Below, piece by piece: positions 26,793 to 35,578 of a DNA stretch of 64,000 nucleotides (positions within the stretch are counted from its first letter, which is position 1; every line of letters begins with the position of its first letter). The position numbers and the translations under genes are program-made. The stretch comes from an uncultured Ruminococcus sp. (GTDB taxonomy: Bacteria > Bacillota > Clostridia > Oscillospirales > Acutalibacteraceae), in contig CADCKR010000001.1 of NCBI GenBank assembly GCA_902802105.1, positions 33,222 through 97,221 of the forward strand, read 5' to 3'. A model generated the notes under the pieces. The model was given only the letters and a program-made list of their open reading frames with translations. It did no database searches and was not told where the DNA came from.

Positions 26793-26821
26793 TTGTATGA
26801 TTGGTATATTGATTGTATAAT
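26793..26821 (+). promoter_or_regulatory. Promoter of the first ilvB-ilvN unit
   Basis: TTGTAT (26793-26798) and TATAAT (26816-26821) are 17 bp apart. The leader to ATG 26857 is only about 30 nt, too short for a T-box or leader-peptide attenuator. Confidence 0.75.
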
Positions 26822-26856
26822 AGTCTTTGTATGACTAAAAAACGGAGGTATAAACT

Positions 26857-28530
26857 ATGCAGCTCAATGGTTCTGAGATCATCGCTGAGTGTCTGCTTGA
26901 ACAGGGCGTTGATACCGTATTCGGATATCCCGGCGGTGCAGTGCTCAACATCTACGATGCACTCTATAAGTACAGCGACAGGATCACTCATATTCTTTCT
27001 TCACACGAACAGGGCGCAGCTCATGCGGCTGACGGCTATGCAAGAACAACAGGCAAGTGCGGCGTTGTTATTGCCACATCCGGCCCCGGTGCAACCAACC
27101 TTGTAACAGGTATTGCTACCGCTTACATGGATTCTATCCCTATGGTCGCTATCACAGGCAATGTGTCAAATGACCTTCTTGCAAGAGACAGCTTCCAGGA
27201 GGTCGATATATGCGGCATTACTCTCCCTGTAACAAAGCATAACTTCATAGTCAAAAATGTAAAGGATCTTGCAAATGTTATCCGCAAGGCTTTCCGCATA
27301 GCTATGTCCGGCAGAAAAGGCCCTGTACTGATAGATATTCCCAAGGATGTTACTGCCGCTGTCTGCGAATATACAAAAGAAATACCCGAAAAGATAGAAA
27401 ATCCGCTGCTCTCGGAGCCATCTGATTTTGCAGCAGCCGCTAAAGCAGTCAACAGTGCAAAGCGTCCCATGATATATATGGGCGGCGGTGTTGTCAGCGC
27501 AGACGCAGAAAAGCAGCTTCTTGAATTCGCCGAAAAAACGGACTGTCCTGTAGCCACCTCAATAATGGGTCTTGGCGGTTTCCCGTCATCACACAGGCTT
27601 TTCATCGGAACCATCGGAATGCACGGCGGATACGAAACAGGCAAGGCTACAGATAACTGCGATCTTATCGTAACCGTAGGCGCACGTTTCTCCGACCGTG
27701 TTGCCGGCGACAGAAAGAAATTCGCAAAGGATGCAGTTATAATACAGCTTGATATAGACAAGGCAGAAATAAACAAGAACGTCCGCATCGACTACAGCCT
27801 TGTAGGCGACCTCAAGGACACGCTCAAAAAGCTCACCGAGTCTGTAGAGAAAGCCGACCACAGCGAATGGACGGCTATGCTTTCAGAATGGGCAAAGAAG
27901 TCGGGCGTTACCGAAACACCCAAGTCCGACAAATATGCGCACCCATATCATGTTATAGATATCGTAAGATCGCTCACAAAGGATGATGACATTATCGTCA
28001 CCGATGTAGGACAGCATCAGATGTGGGTATCACAGAGATACAGCTTCGAGAAGCCCCGCAGATGGTGTACATCAGGCGGTCTCGGCACAATGGGCTACGG
28101 CATGGGTGCCGCTGTAGGCGCCGCTGTTGCCGCTCCGGACAAAAAGGTAGTGCTTTTCACTGGTGACGGCAGCTTCCACATGAACCTCAACGAGCTTGCT
28201 ACTGTCTGCTCATATGATCTCAACATAACCATCGTTGTACTGAACAACACCGTTTTGGGCATGGTGCGCCAATGGCAGAAGCTTTTCTACGGCAGCCGCT
28301 TCTCTCAGACCGATCCTCACAGAAAAACAAACTTTGCCGCTGTAGCCGAAGCATTCGGAGTCAAGGGCATGAGAATAAACAACGATGACGATGCAGAGAA
28401 TGTACTCAGGGAAGCTATCTCATTTGCCGGTCCGGTAGTAGTTGACTGCTCTGTTTCACCTGATGAGAACGTGCTCCCGATGATACCGCCCGGAAAGACC
28501 GTTGATGATATGATTACCGAAATGGAGTGA
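26857..28530 (+). CDS. ilvB: Acetolactate synthase large subunit (first isozyme)
   Basis: A 557-residue ThDP enzyme that makes acetolactate or acetohydroxybutyrate for Val, Leu and Ile. The catalytic Glu is in SSHEQGAAHAADGYAR, followed by TSGPGATN. The ThDP-Mg motif begins GDGSFHMN and ends LNNTVLGMVRQWQ. It is distinct from the enzyme at 56801-58420. GGAGGT precedes ATG. Its stop is 5 bp before the small-subunit start. Confidence 0.95.
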   Translation: MQLNGSEIIAECLLEQGVDTVFGYPGGAVLNIYDALYKYSDRITHILSSHEQGAAHAADGYARTTGKCGVVIATSGPGATNLVTGIATAYMDSIPMVAITGNVSNDLLARDSFQEVDICGITLPVTKHNFIVKNVKDLANVIRKAFRIAMSGRKGPVLIDIPKDVTAAVCEYTKEIPEKIENPLLSEPSDFAAAAKAVNSAKRPMIYMGGGVVSADAEKQLLEFAEKTDCPVATSIMGLGGFPSSHRLFIGTIGMHGGYETGKATDNCDLIVTVGARFSDRVAGDRKKFAKDAVIIQLDIDKAEINKNVRIDYSLVGDLKDTLKKLTESVEKADHSEWTAMLSEWAKKSGVTETPKSDKYAHPYHVIDIVRSLTKDDDIIVTDVGQHQMWVSQRYSFEKPRRWCTSGGLGTMGYGMGAAVGAAVAAPDKKVVLFTGDGSFHMNLNELATVCSYDLNITIVVLNNTVLGMVRQWQKLFYGSRFSQTDPHRKTNFAAVAEAFGVKGMRINNDDDAENVLREAISFAGPVVVDCSVSPDENVLPMIPPGKTVDDMITEME

Positions 28531-28535
28531 TACAC

Positions 28536-29033
28536 ATGGAAAACAAACAGATCATAGGTATTCTTGCTCACAATCACCCCGGCGTACTGCTCAGGATCAC
28601 AAGCCTTATATCACGCCGAGGATTCAACATAGACAGCCTTACAGCAAGCCCCTCCGGCATTGAGGGATATTCACGCCTTACCGTTCGCATAAGCGGAGAT
28701 GACGACCAGGTAGAGCAGTTCATCAACCAGATGCTGAAGATCGTTGACATCAAAAAGGCTGAGGTGCTTCCGGACGACTCTTCCGTTGCAATGGAGCTTA
28801 TTCTCATAAAGGTAAATGCAGACCAGAAAAACAAGAACGATATTATTTCTCTGACTTCAACATACCACGCTTCACTTGTCAACCTTGGCAGCAAATCGCT
28901 GACATTCAGGGCTTCCGGCACACCGGATCAGATCGACACCCTGATAACCAGCCTGCGCCCCTACGGTATCCTTGAAATGGCAAGAACCGGTATCGCATCA
29001 CTTGAAACAGGTGATAACTGCCTGACAATATAA
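28536..29033 (+). CDS. ilvN: Acetolactate synthase small (regulatory) subunit (first isozyme)
   Basis: A 165-residue ACT-domain subunit that activates the large subunit and gives valine feedback. N-terminal ACT: GILAHNHPGVLLRI and RRGFNIDSLTA, the usual effector-site region. The C-terminal ACT-like half covers about 80-160. ATG 28536 is chosen because GGAG overlaps the ilvB stop 8 nt upstream. Sometimes named ilvH. Confidence 0.94.
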   Translation: MENKQIIGILAHNHPGVLLRITSLISRRGFNIDSLTASPSGIEGYSRLTVRISGDDDQVEQFINQMLKIVDIKKAEVLPDDSSVAMELILIKVNADQKNKNDIISLTSTYHASLVNLGSKSLTFRASGTPDQIDTLITSLRPYGILEMARTGIASLETGDNCLTI

Positions 29034-29050
29034 CACACAATAACGCACAA

Positions 29051-29094
29051 AAAACAAGTCTGTGGGACACATGATCTCACAGACTTGTTTTTTA
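29051..29094 (+). terminator. Intrinsic terminator after ilvB-ilvN
   Basis: Arms AAAACAAGTCTGTG and CACAGACTTGTTTT flank a short loop and lead into TTTTTTA. Confidence 0.9.
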
Positions 29095-29125
29095 TCGTTA
29101 TGCAAAGCACACACAGACGGTGCTT

Positions 29126-29210
29126 ATAATAATACCTAACAAAAAGCAGACAATTTTTGCGGTCTGATTTCCGCAAACCTAAGTCTGCTTTTTATCAGGA
29201 ATTAGTATTA
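29126..29210. repeat. ATACTAATACC palindromic repeat, copy 3
   Basis: It contains AATACCTAACAAAAAGCAGAC, with TTTTTGCGG/CCGCAAA pairing inside, and ends GGAATTAGTAT. It lies between convergent ilvN and the last phage-like gene, 15 bp from that gene's stop. Confidence 0.75.
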
Positions 29211-29224
29211 TTCGGTTTTTGATA

Positions 29225-29689
29225 TCATACTATCTCAAATGCTGCCCAGACAGGAGCAAATTTTGCCATCTGCGCCTGCATAAGTGCCTTATCGCCTTCC
29301 GTAACGGTATCCGTACAGGTAAAGGTAAGCTTGCTTTGTGCCTGATCGTAGGCGAAGCTGCCGTGTGCGTTAAAGCTTTCGGCGAGCCTGATCATACCTT
29401 CCGCTGTACCATCCTCCGCAGATATCGAAAAAGCCTTTATCAGCGCTGCTCTCCTGCCTGCGGCCGTATTCAGGAGATTGATCCTTTGCACAAGCTCCTC
29501 CCTCAATGTCAGGCCAAAGCTCTGCGCAGCAGCAATAAAGCATTCTCTTATAAGCTCCTCGGCCTCGCTGAAATAAAGGTCAAGGCCTTCTGCGTATGCT
29601 TTCAGCTCGGCATAAACTATACTTTCAGGAACTATATCATATAATCCTGTTTCTTCAAGCTCATGCTTCATTATTTCAAATTCAGCCAT
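29225..29689 (-). CDS. Phage tail protein I-like (YmfQ/XkdU type)
   Basis: A 154-residue protein of the DUF2313/gpI-like group that joins baseplate to fibres in Mu- and PBSX-type phages. It is recognised by its place right after the J protein, its length, and the helical N-terminal half followed by a beta-rich C-terminal half ending WAAFEIV. Normally tail-fibre genes follow; here the operon stops and a terminator-like repeat begins 15 bp later. Confidence 0.7.
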   Translation of the reverse strand: MAEFEIMKHELEETGLYDIVPESIVYAELKAYAEGLDLYFSEAEELIRECFIAAAQSFGLTLREELVQRINLLNTAAGRRAALIKAFSISAEDGTAEGMIRLAESFNAHGSFAYDQAQSKLTFTCTDTVTEGDKALMQAQMAKFAPVWAAFEIV

Positions 29690-29701
29690 ATCTGCCTCCC
29701 G

Positions 29702-30763
29702 TCAGGTCATCTCGGTCGCTGTCAGGTTGCGCAGCTTCAAAAGCACTCCGCTGCCGCAGCTGACATCCTGTGTACCGGATGCATAGCTGTAGTTGCGCAC
29801 TCCATCGACCTCCATTATCACCTTTCCCAATGCTGACATGAAAAAGCTCTCCCCTACTGCAAGATCATCAAAGTACTGTCTTATCCTGTCCTTGACCTTT
29901 GTGCGGACATTATAGCTGTTCATCCCGCTTTTTATGCCGACACTTACAGAAATATCCATCTCCTGGACAACCGCTGCCTGAACAGCCGCCACAATTCCCA
30001 CAGGCGTTTTCTGATCCACCGCCTGCTGTACTGCATCGACTACAGACTGTTCGGGCGCCGCTCCTCTGCCCGCAACAGAAACAATGACCCTGCCGGCCTG
30101 ATTTGTGTCCCTGTATGCTTTCGCAGACTGTATTCCCTCAACGCTCATTGCAGCAGCTTCATAATACGCGGCGTTCACTCCGTTTGGCGTGTTTCGGAAG
30201 CTTTCCATTATCCTTGCCCTCAGCGATTCATCGTCCTCATCATTGATCCCTCCCCAGAAATCGGATGAAGCCGCAACGCTTATCCCTACAGAAAAGTATG
30301 TAACTATGTTTTTTATCGTATTCGGGCCGGAATTGTACCTTTCGCCGGTCTCCTCAGCCCTGACGCTCGCAAAGGCATAAGGTGTACCGCGCGGTATAAC
30401 TGCATCCGCAGCGGTAATATAGTTCAGAGCGCCGTCAATGGTAGTGCAGACTGTTCCTGCCGGTATCAGAAAATCGTATTCAAGCGGCGAATCAAGCATG
30501 AATGTAACGCCGCCTCCTGCCTTCTGCCCCTTATTTCTGCTCAGTCCGCGCTGCTGTGCGTGAAGATCAAGCTGCTCGCCGGACGCAGTATTCGGGAACA
30601 TCTGCCGGCGTATCCATTCAAGCTCGGTATTAAGCGAAAACAGTTCTCCCGCCAACAGCCTTATCCTTATGCCGATATCGCTCGCTTCATCCGCATCAAG
30701 TCCCGATTCCTCCGTGAATTTATTTTTCATTCTTGCAACAAGCTCATTATAGCTCAAGCCCAT
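29702..30763 (-). CDS. Baseplate J family protein
   Basis: A 353-residue baseplate wedge protein (gpJ/XkdT, equivalent of T4 gp6). The family features LDLHAQQRGLSR near residue 70, GVTFML, IPAGTVCTT and NGVNAAYYEAAAM are all visible. ATG 30763 is preferred: AGGAG is 9 nt upstream, and the start lies inside the end of the gp25-like gene, giving translational coupling. Confidence 0.88.
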   Translation of the reverse strand: MGLSYNELVARMKNKFTEESGLDADEASDIGIRIRLLAGELFSLNTELEWIRRQMFPNTASGEQLDLHAQQRGLSRNKGQKAGGGVTFMLDSPLEYDFLIPAGTVCTTIDGALNYITAADAVIPRGTPYAFASVRAEETGERYNSGPNTIKNIVTYFSVGISVAASSDFWGGINDEDDESLRARIMESFRNTPNGVNAAYYEAAAMSVEGIQSAKAYRDTNQAGRVIVSVAGRGAAPEQSVVDAVQQAVDQKTPVGIVAAVQAAVVQEMDISVSVGIKSGMNSYNVRTKVKDRIRQYFDDLAVGESFFMSALGKVIMEVDGVRNYSYASGTQDVSCGSGVLLKLRNLTATEMT

Positions 30764-31073
30764 TCTGCGCATCTCCTCTCAGTTCAATTTCGGCGTCCTC
30801 TCCCTGCACAGACACTGTCACCTTTACTGCGTTATTATCTATATTTGCTCCTGTAACCTCGGCATAAGGTACGCTTTCAAGTGCTTTTCTGGCATAAGCC
30901 TCTGCCTTTGCTGCAGCCTGAGCATCCGAAGGGATTATCCCGCCAATACGGCTGCCAAGCTCCCTGTTGTAGATAAAGCCGCCCTTTTTTGCAGAAAGAA
31001 GAATGTACATTCTTTGCAGCAGCTCCTCCCTGCCTGCAATATGATACGGCAGACCGCCGCTTTTGCGCTTCAT
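30747..31073 (-). CDS. gp25/XkdS-like baseplate wedge protein
   Basis: A 108-residue protein. GGFIYNRELGSRIGGI matches the conserved strand-turn of the gp25/W/XkdS family, and the end is beta-rich (VKVTVSVQGEDAEIEL). CGGAGAT precedes ATG 31073. It lies directly upstream of the J protein, as in contractile tails. Confidence 0.75.
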   Translation of the reverse strand: MKRKSGGLPYHIAGREELLQRMYILLSAKKGGFIYNRELGSRIGGIIPSDAQAAAKAEAYARKALESVPYAEVTGANIDNNAVKVTVSVQGEDAEIELRGDAQNGLEL

Positions 31074-31104
31074 ATCTCCGTTAAGACCTATCTTTGTATC
31101 CGTG

Positions 31105-31470
31105 TCAGTTCACCTCCAATGGAACACCGTTAATTATCACGTTTCCGCTTATTCTTATCTCGCCGTCATTTGTCAGATATATCACAGCGCCGCCCTTGGA
31201 ATAAAGCATAAGTTCTCCTGCCTTCAGGTCGTGCTCTGTATTGTTTCTCCTTATTCCCATAAACAGCCGCCTGTCATTCTCACACAAAATGACTGCATCT
31301 CCGTCCCTGTCCGGCACATACTCTATACCCTCCGGCGCCACCATCGCAAGCTGTGACGCACCTCCGGCGCCATCCGCCGCAACCGTGCTCTTCAGGCTGT
31401 TGGTTATCCTGCCGGTGTCGCAGTACAGACCCGCCGTCCTTCCTCTGAAAAGTCTTTCGGATATTCTCAT
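31105..31470 (-). CDS. Baseplate spike protein (gpV/gp45-like)
   Basis: A 121-residue protein. An OB-like first half (GDAVILCENDRRLFMGI) is followed by a short beta-helix-like tip made of GGAVIYLTNDGEIRISGNV and ending NGVPLEVN. Such proteins form the membrane-piercing needle below the hub. It is shorter than most gpV proteins. Its ATG overlaps the hub stop (ATGA). Confidence 0.68.
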   Translation of the reverse strand: MRISERLFRGRTAGLYCDTGRITNSLKSTVAADGAGGASQLAMVAPEGIEYVPDRDGDAVILCENDRRLFMGIRRNNTEHDLKAGELMLYSKGGAVIYLTNDGEIRISGNVIINGVPLEVN

Positions 31471-32384
31471 GTGCTTTTCACCTCTGCAAATATTTTTGTT
31501 CTTTCTCCTCTTGAATCGGATATGTAGTTTACCTCTGTCACCCGGTAGCTCCTGCTGCTGCGGTCAGTCAGCAGCGTATCTCTTACACGGCACCGTACTC
31601 TCCCGCGGCATTCCGCAATGACTCTTTCGTATGCAGCGTCTGATTTTTCAAGTATTCTCCTGATGCCCGTTATCGAACCTGAACGGTTGTCTGCCGTGCT
31701 TATGTACCTTCTCCTGCAAACACCCGAACGCTTTGCCCTGTCACTTGCAAAAAGCATATCATATCCGCGCTCAGGCCGTGTTCTTGCCCTTATCTCAGAG
31801 ACAAGCGCACTGTTTTTCAGCTCACGCCTGAAAGAGATCAGGCTTTCAGACGGAAGCAGTATCTCGGCGTCGCCGTCACATCCGCTCACGTCAATAGTGC
31901 CCGTCCGGTCGATCCGCGGCTCGGTATTCAAAAAAAGAACCGCAAACTTTTTCAGCACTGCCCATTCGCTCATACCCTTTGTAACAGTGAACTCTCCGCT
32001 GAACACCTTATCCGAACCTGAAAACCTGTCAAAGCCCAGCGGTTCAAAATGTCTTTTCATCAGCAAGCGCATAGAAGGACACCGGTATGTCTGCGGCTTT
32101 GCTTCGTTGTCAAGCAGGATCGCAGCCCTGCTTCGCGCATAAACCGTAAGAAAATGTCCGCTCAGGCCGTATTCCTCTGCCTGAGAATCAACTGCCCCCG
32201 AAAATACTGTCTCATCCTCGTCAAAGACCTCTATCCTGCAAAGCTCCGGCACATCGCCTTCTACCGCAAAAACAGCTCTCAGGCTGTCGGCCGGCGCACT
32301 TTCCGATGAAGAGATGCTCACGCTCATCGGGTGCTCCATCAGCACTGTATGTCCGTCGTTATCCGTTATCCTGAACGTCAGCAC
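31467..32384 (-). CDS. Baseplate hub protein (XkdQ/gpD/gp27-like)
   Basis: A 305-residue beta-rich protein. The N-terminal domain pattern SSESAPADSLRAVF, then FDEDETVFSGAVDSQ and ARSRAAILLDNEA, is typical of XkdQ/late-control-D hubs, which form the trimer between tube and spike. The start is GTG 32384, overlapping the end of the LysM-like gene by 7 bp with only a weak ribosome site, so it depends on coupling. Confidence 0.75.
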   Translation of the reverse strand: MLTFRITDNDGHTVLMEHPMSVSISSSESAPADSLRAVFAVEGDVPELCRIEVFDEDETVFSGAVDSQAEEYGLSGHFLTVYARSRAAILLDNEAKPQTYRCPSMRLLMKRHFEPLGFDRFSGSDKVFSGEFTVTKGMSEWAVLKKFAVLFLNTEPRIDRTGTIDVSGCDGDAEILLPSESLISFRRELKNSALVSEIRARTRPERGYDMLFASDRAKRSGVCRRRYISTADNRSGSITGIRRILEKSDAAYERVIAECRGRVRCRVRDTLLTDRSSRSYRVTEVNYISDSRGERTKIFAEVKST

Positions 32385-32899
32385 AGCTTCACCGTCCTTC
32401 CCGGCAATATGGGGACATCCGGCCTTTTTACATCCGGGTTCAGTTCAAGCAGCACTTCTATATCAATGCCGCTCTCATAGGAATGATCCCATAGCCTTTT
32501 TACTCCATCGGATATTATGTATGTATCACGTTCGTTTGCCGGATTGCCGCTGCACTCAACGAAAACAAAGCTGTACCTTACTACCCTGCCGATATCCGCA
32601 GCTATCATGCGGAGCTCCTGAAAATATGCCAAAACAGGCCGCTGTGACGGGATGTACAATATCCCGCCGCCGCCCTTTTCAAAGCGTTCCCTGAGCCTTG
32701 AAAACTGATAGATACAGTCCTCCCCGAAAAACTCACCCTCGCCGGTTATTTTTCTTGCGCCTTTGCCATATTCGTTTACCTCCGCGTCACCGGTGAGTGC
32801 CCTCTGTTCTGTCACAGTCCTGCTGCGTGTGATCCTTATCTGCTGAGGGTTGTTCGGAAAGACAAAATCACCGAAGCTCATTTTTCCGTCACAGTTCAT
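32378..32899 (-). CDS. LysM-like tail protein (XkdP type)
   Basis: A 173-residue protein with a structured N-terminal domain (SFGDFVFPNNPQQIRITR) and a C-terminal LysM-like end (LLELNPDVKRPD, ILPGRTVKL). It occupies the XkdP position between tube module and hub. AGGAGG is 6 nt before ATG 32899, favoured over the ATG two codons earlier, which overlaps that ribosome site. Confidence 0.68.
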   Translation of the reverse strand: MNCDGKMSFGDFVFPNNPQQIRITRSRTVTEQRALTGDAEVNEYGKGARKITGEGEFFGEDCIYQFSRLRERFEKGGGGILYIPSQRPVLAYFQELRMIAADIGRVVRYSFVFVECSGNPANERDTYIISDGVKRLWDHSYESGIDIEVLLELNPDVKRPDVPILPGRTVKLC

Positions 32900-33044
32900 A
32901 AACATCCTCCTCTGCGTCTATATGCCTGTCATATCTGAGTGCATCCGACTGTAAAATATCCGACAGCCTTATTATATCCTCAAGCTCCTGCGCATAGAAT
33001 TCTCCGCTGCTCCTGATAATTTCGGCATTTTCAGCTTCCCTCAT
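32889..33044 (-). CDS. Small acidic phage-like ORF (51 residues) in the tape-measure/chaperone slot
   Basis: An open frame of 51 residues beginning MREAENAEIIRSSGEFYAQE, mostly helical and acidic. AAGGGAG is about 7 nt before the ATG. It overlaps the upstream gene by 14 bp and the downstream gene by 11 bp, exactly like its neighbours, which supports its being real. In PBSX-like phages the assembly chaperone and the long tape-measure gene sit here; this frame is far too short for a tape measure. No family recognised. Confidence 0.6.
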   Translation of the reverse strand: MREAENAEIIRSSGEFYAQELEDIIRLSDILQSDALRYDRHIDAEEDVYEL

Positions 33045-33432
33045 TATGCGTCTCCCTTCTCATTTTCAGTGCGGCAATGCTGATATGCTCACGGAATTCA
33101 GCCTTGTCAGTCACCCACCTGAAATCGTCCCACATACAGCCCTGCAGCAGGAATGCCTCCCCGTCAAGCTGAAATGAGACAGTAAAATTGTCAAGATCAT
33201 AGAAATTGTAATTTGTGAAAGGCTGTCTGAACCTGACTCCCGTAAGATTGAGCTTATATTCAGGCCTGCCCTCAATATGCGCCACATCCTCACTGCAAAA
33301 GCAGCTCCGTACCCTGTGAAGCTCAGATATACGCCTGAGCTCCGCCTTTTCGGCCTGCAGCAGCCGCCTGCCGTCAATAACGATAAGAACATCTCTGCCG
33401 CAGACTAACTCTCTTTCCGCCAATACAAACAT
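33031..33432 (-). CDS. Putative tail tube protein
   Basis: A 133-residue beta-rich protein. RDVLIVIDGRRLLQAE near the start, the YDLDNFTVSFQLDGEAFLL block and the size and position suggest a gp19/XkdM-like tube, but the match is weak. In contractile phages a sheath gene (350-470 residues) should lie just before it; here the preceding gene is a 133-residue connector. Alternative: a head-tail adaptor. Confidence 0.5.
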   Translation of the reverse strand: MFVLAERELVCGRDVLIVIDGRRLLQAEKAELRRISELHRVRSCFCSEDVAHIEGRPEYKLNLTGVRFRQPFTNYNFYDLDNFTVSFQLDGEAFLLQGCMWDDFRWVTDKAEFREHISIAALKMRRETHNEGS

Positions 33433-33438
33433 CCCTCC

Positions 33439-33840
33439 TTAAAGCCTGCATCTTTCTCTTAAAGTAAAGCCCATCATTACTTTATATGCAAAAAGCAGCC
33501 TGTCGTACATACATTTCTCCACACTCACAGAAATGATCTCACGTCTGCTGTCAGCCTCCAGAACAGCACCGCATATTCTCCTGGCTAACTCTTCACAGAA
33601 CGCACCGCCCTTTTCTGCATCCGTACATACACTCAAAATCAGCTTTTCGCTGCTTAAAAGGCATTCATCCTTACCGATGAGAGGCTCCATCCTTTCGCAT
33701 TCCTCACGCCCGATGCATATAAGTGGAGCCTTCAACGGGAACCCTGTTTCCTCTGCATTATACATTTCTGCAAAGCGGCAGCCGCCGAATCTCTCGTCCG
33801 CGCTCAGCGAAGCTGTAATATCCTCCGCAAAGTCACTCAT
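33439..33840 (-). CDS. Tail terminator/head-tail joining-like protein
   Basis: A 133-residue alpha/beta protein with LICIGREE, KLILSVCTDAEKG and an ISVSVEKCMYDRLLF strand, consistent with the tail-terminator fold. Start ATG 33840: CAGGAG is 9 nt upstream; the ATG overlaps the end of the previous gene by 8 bp. Assignment rests mainly on size, order and fold impression. Confidence 0.5.
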   Translation of the reverse strand: MSDFAEDITASLSADERFGGCRFAEMYNAEETGFPLKAPLICIGREECERMEPLIGKDECLLSSEKLILSVCTDAEKGGAFCEELARRICGAVLEADSRREIISVSVEKCMYDRLLFAYKVMMGFTLRERCRL

Positions 33841-34168
33841 TCTCATCATCTCCTGTCATTTTTCTCAGGCAGGCCTTTGTAAAGCATCCTACCCTTGAAG
33901 AATAGTCGTCCTTCCATATAAGCACATACTTATCGCTGCCCTGATAAACAATACTTCCGTACCCGGACGATTCAAGCAGCTCCCTTGCACAGAACATCGA
34001 ATATCTTTTCGGTTCTGTTCTTCCCTGCGGAAGCTGCTCAACGCCGCCCCACTGCCGGTAATGATATCTTATCGGGTTTATTACAGCCCTGCCGTTTTTC
34101 AGACCGTCGGTACTCTCTACCGAAACATCAAGTCCTATACGATTTATAGCTCGTTTAATATTCTTCAC
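33833..34168 (-). CDS. Head-tail connector-like protein
   Basis: A 111-residue protein between the MCP-proximal adaptor and the tail-terminator-like gene. It contains GGVEQLPQGRTEPKRYSMF and is beta-rich; position and size fit a head completion or neck protein. No firm family. Confidence 0.45.
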   Translation of the reverse strand: MKNIKRAINRIGLDVSVESTDGLKNGRAVINPIRYHYRQWGGVEQLPQGRTEPKRYSMFCARELLESSGYGSIVYQGSDKYVLIWKDDYSSRVGCFTKACLRKMTGDDENE

Positions 34169-34191
34169 CTTTACCTCCCGAAAAAGACGTT

Positions 34192-34542
34192 TCAGCTGAC
34201 TGTCCTGAACACAAAACCGTCATCCATATCTCCGCCCAGCCGTGAAAGCGCCTCCCTGCATATCCTTTCGGCATATTTCAGCCTGTCCTTTCCCGCACCT
34301 ACTGTAATTTCTCCTACTTTTATATTCGCCGCAGCATCGGTCATGCTCCAGAGCACATATCTGTAATATGCAAGAGCTGCGGCAGCATACTCTGCTCTGC
34401 CGCCGCAGCTGATATCACCTTCCGGAAGCCTTGCGGTTATCTCGTCAATACTCATATCACAAAGATATCCATGCTCCCTTGCTTCGTTCTCCGAAAGTCC
34501 CGTCAGCTTGGCGAATACAGCAAAAACCTTGTCTGTATCCAC
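34192..34542 (-). CDS. Head-tail adaptor-like protein
   Basis: A 116-residue mostly helical protein (AAAALAYYRYVLWSMT, then KYAERICREALSRL) directly after the capsid gene. This is the position and fold type of gp6/gp15-like adaptors that dock onto the portal. Confidence 0.5.
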   Translation of the reverse strand: MDTDKVFAVFAKLTGLSENEAREHGYLCDMSIDEITARLPEGDISCGGRAEYAAAALAYYRYVLWSMTDAAANIKVGEITVGAGKDRLKYAERICREALSRLGGDMDDGFVFRTVS

Positions 34543-34554
34543 ACTGCTCCCTCC

Positions 34555-35559
34555 TTATGAAAGAACCTTTGAAGCATCCTTTATGATCTTTGCAAAGCCT
34601 GCAATACAGCTTATGCTTGCTCTTTCAAGCTGTCTGTCAATAAGCTTGTCGGAATCCATGATGATATTTCCCGACTGCACCATTTCAAGCGCACAGTTCT
34701 TATCAAGGCCGATAATGCTTCCCGAGGTCATTGACGGAATATGCAGCAGCTTTGCGCCGAGAGGTGTGATCATCCTGCCCGTACCCTGAAATGTAAGGCC
34801 TGCCATTGAGTCTCTCATTTCACTCAGAGTCACAAGCTTCTGCATCATATCGGTAGACGCCAGCATTGTATTGAGCTCATAGGGTGAAAGCTCTGCCCAA
34901 AGCTTCACAAGATCGCCGTATGTAAGCGTGCCGCTTGTTGTAAGCGATATCGTTCCTGCCGCATTGCTGTTGCCGTCACCGTTCACGATGACATTAACCG
35001 CATCCTTGAGCTGTTCTCTTGCAATATGCGCACCTATCTGACGAAGTGTCACCGTAAAGAGATCAAGGCGCTGGAACTTTATAGCCTCGTATGTTGCCAC
35101 AAGCATTCTGCCCCTCTTAAAGAGCTTCACAAGATTCTCGCTTGTTCTGATATTTGTCTGCGGCAGAGCTGCACCCTCTGCAACGACCTTGAGCGCCTTT
35201 TCATCATCTGTCGGCTCAGAGACCACAGAACGGTAATCCATACCGTTGATAACAGTTTTTGCCGCAATGATATCCTTAAGCTTATCATTGCTCTCAACAC
35301 CCTGTCTGACAGCTCTTGCCACATACTCAGGAAAAAGTGCAGCCGAATCGCTTGTTTCAAAGAACTTCATCACGCAGTCCGAATAGGGACCGCCGACCTT
35401 TATATCAAATCTTTTGAGCTGTCTCTGAAAGGCATCAAGCCCCTCATAGGAACTGCCCCTGTAGTTTTCGGAAGGATCAAGCTCCTCGAGCACCTCAGTA
35501 AGTCCCTTGCCGCTGTTGTACATACCCTTTTCAAGTCTTATGCTGTCAAAATATGCCAT
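34555..35559 (-). CDS. Major capsid protein (HK97-like fold predicted)
   Basis: A 334-residue protein of MCP size in the canonical place. An N-terminal helical segment (about 1-60) is followed by the P- and A-domain-like alternation; LPQTNIRTSENLVKLFKRGR resembles the conserved spine-helix entry, and DAVNVIVNGDGNSNAAG the loop before the A domain. GGAGG lies just before ATG. Confidence 0.82.
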   Translation of the reverse strand: MAYFDSIRLEKGMYNSGKGLTEVLEELDPSENYRGSSYEGLDAFQRQLKRFDIKVGGPYSDCVMKFFETSDSAALFPEYVARAVRQGVESNDKLKDIIAAKTVINGMDYRSVVSEPTDDEKALKVVAEGAALPQTNIRTSENLVKLFKRGRMLVATYEAIKFQRLDLFTVTLRQIGAHIAREQLKDAVNVIVNGDGNSNAAGTISLTTSGTLTYGDLVKLWAELSPYELNTMLASTDMMQKLVTLSEMRDSMAGLTFQGTGRMITPLGAKLLHIPSMTSGSIIGLDKNCALEMVQSGNIIMDSDKLIDRQLERASISCIAGFAKIIKDASKVLS

Positions 35560-35578
35560 AATATTTTCCTCCTTAAAA

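Noticed and set aside
26822-26856. T-box or leader-peptide attenuator before ilvB (26857), and likewise before 58420
   Set aside because: The distance from the -10 boxes to the start codons leaves only 20-35 nt of leader.
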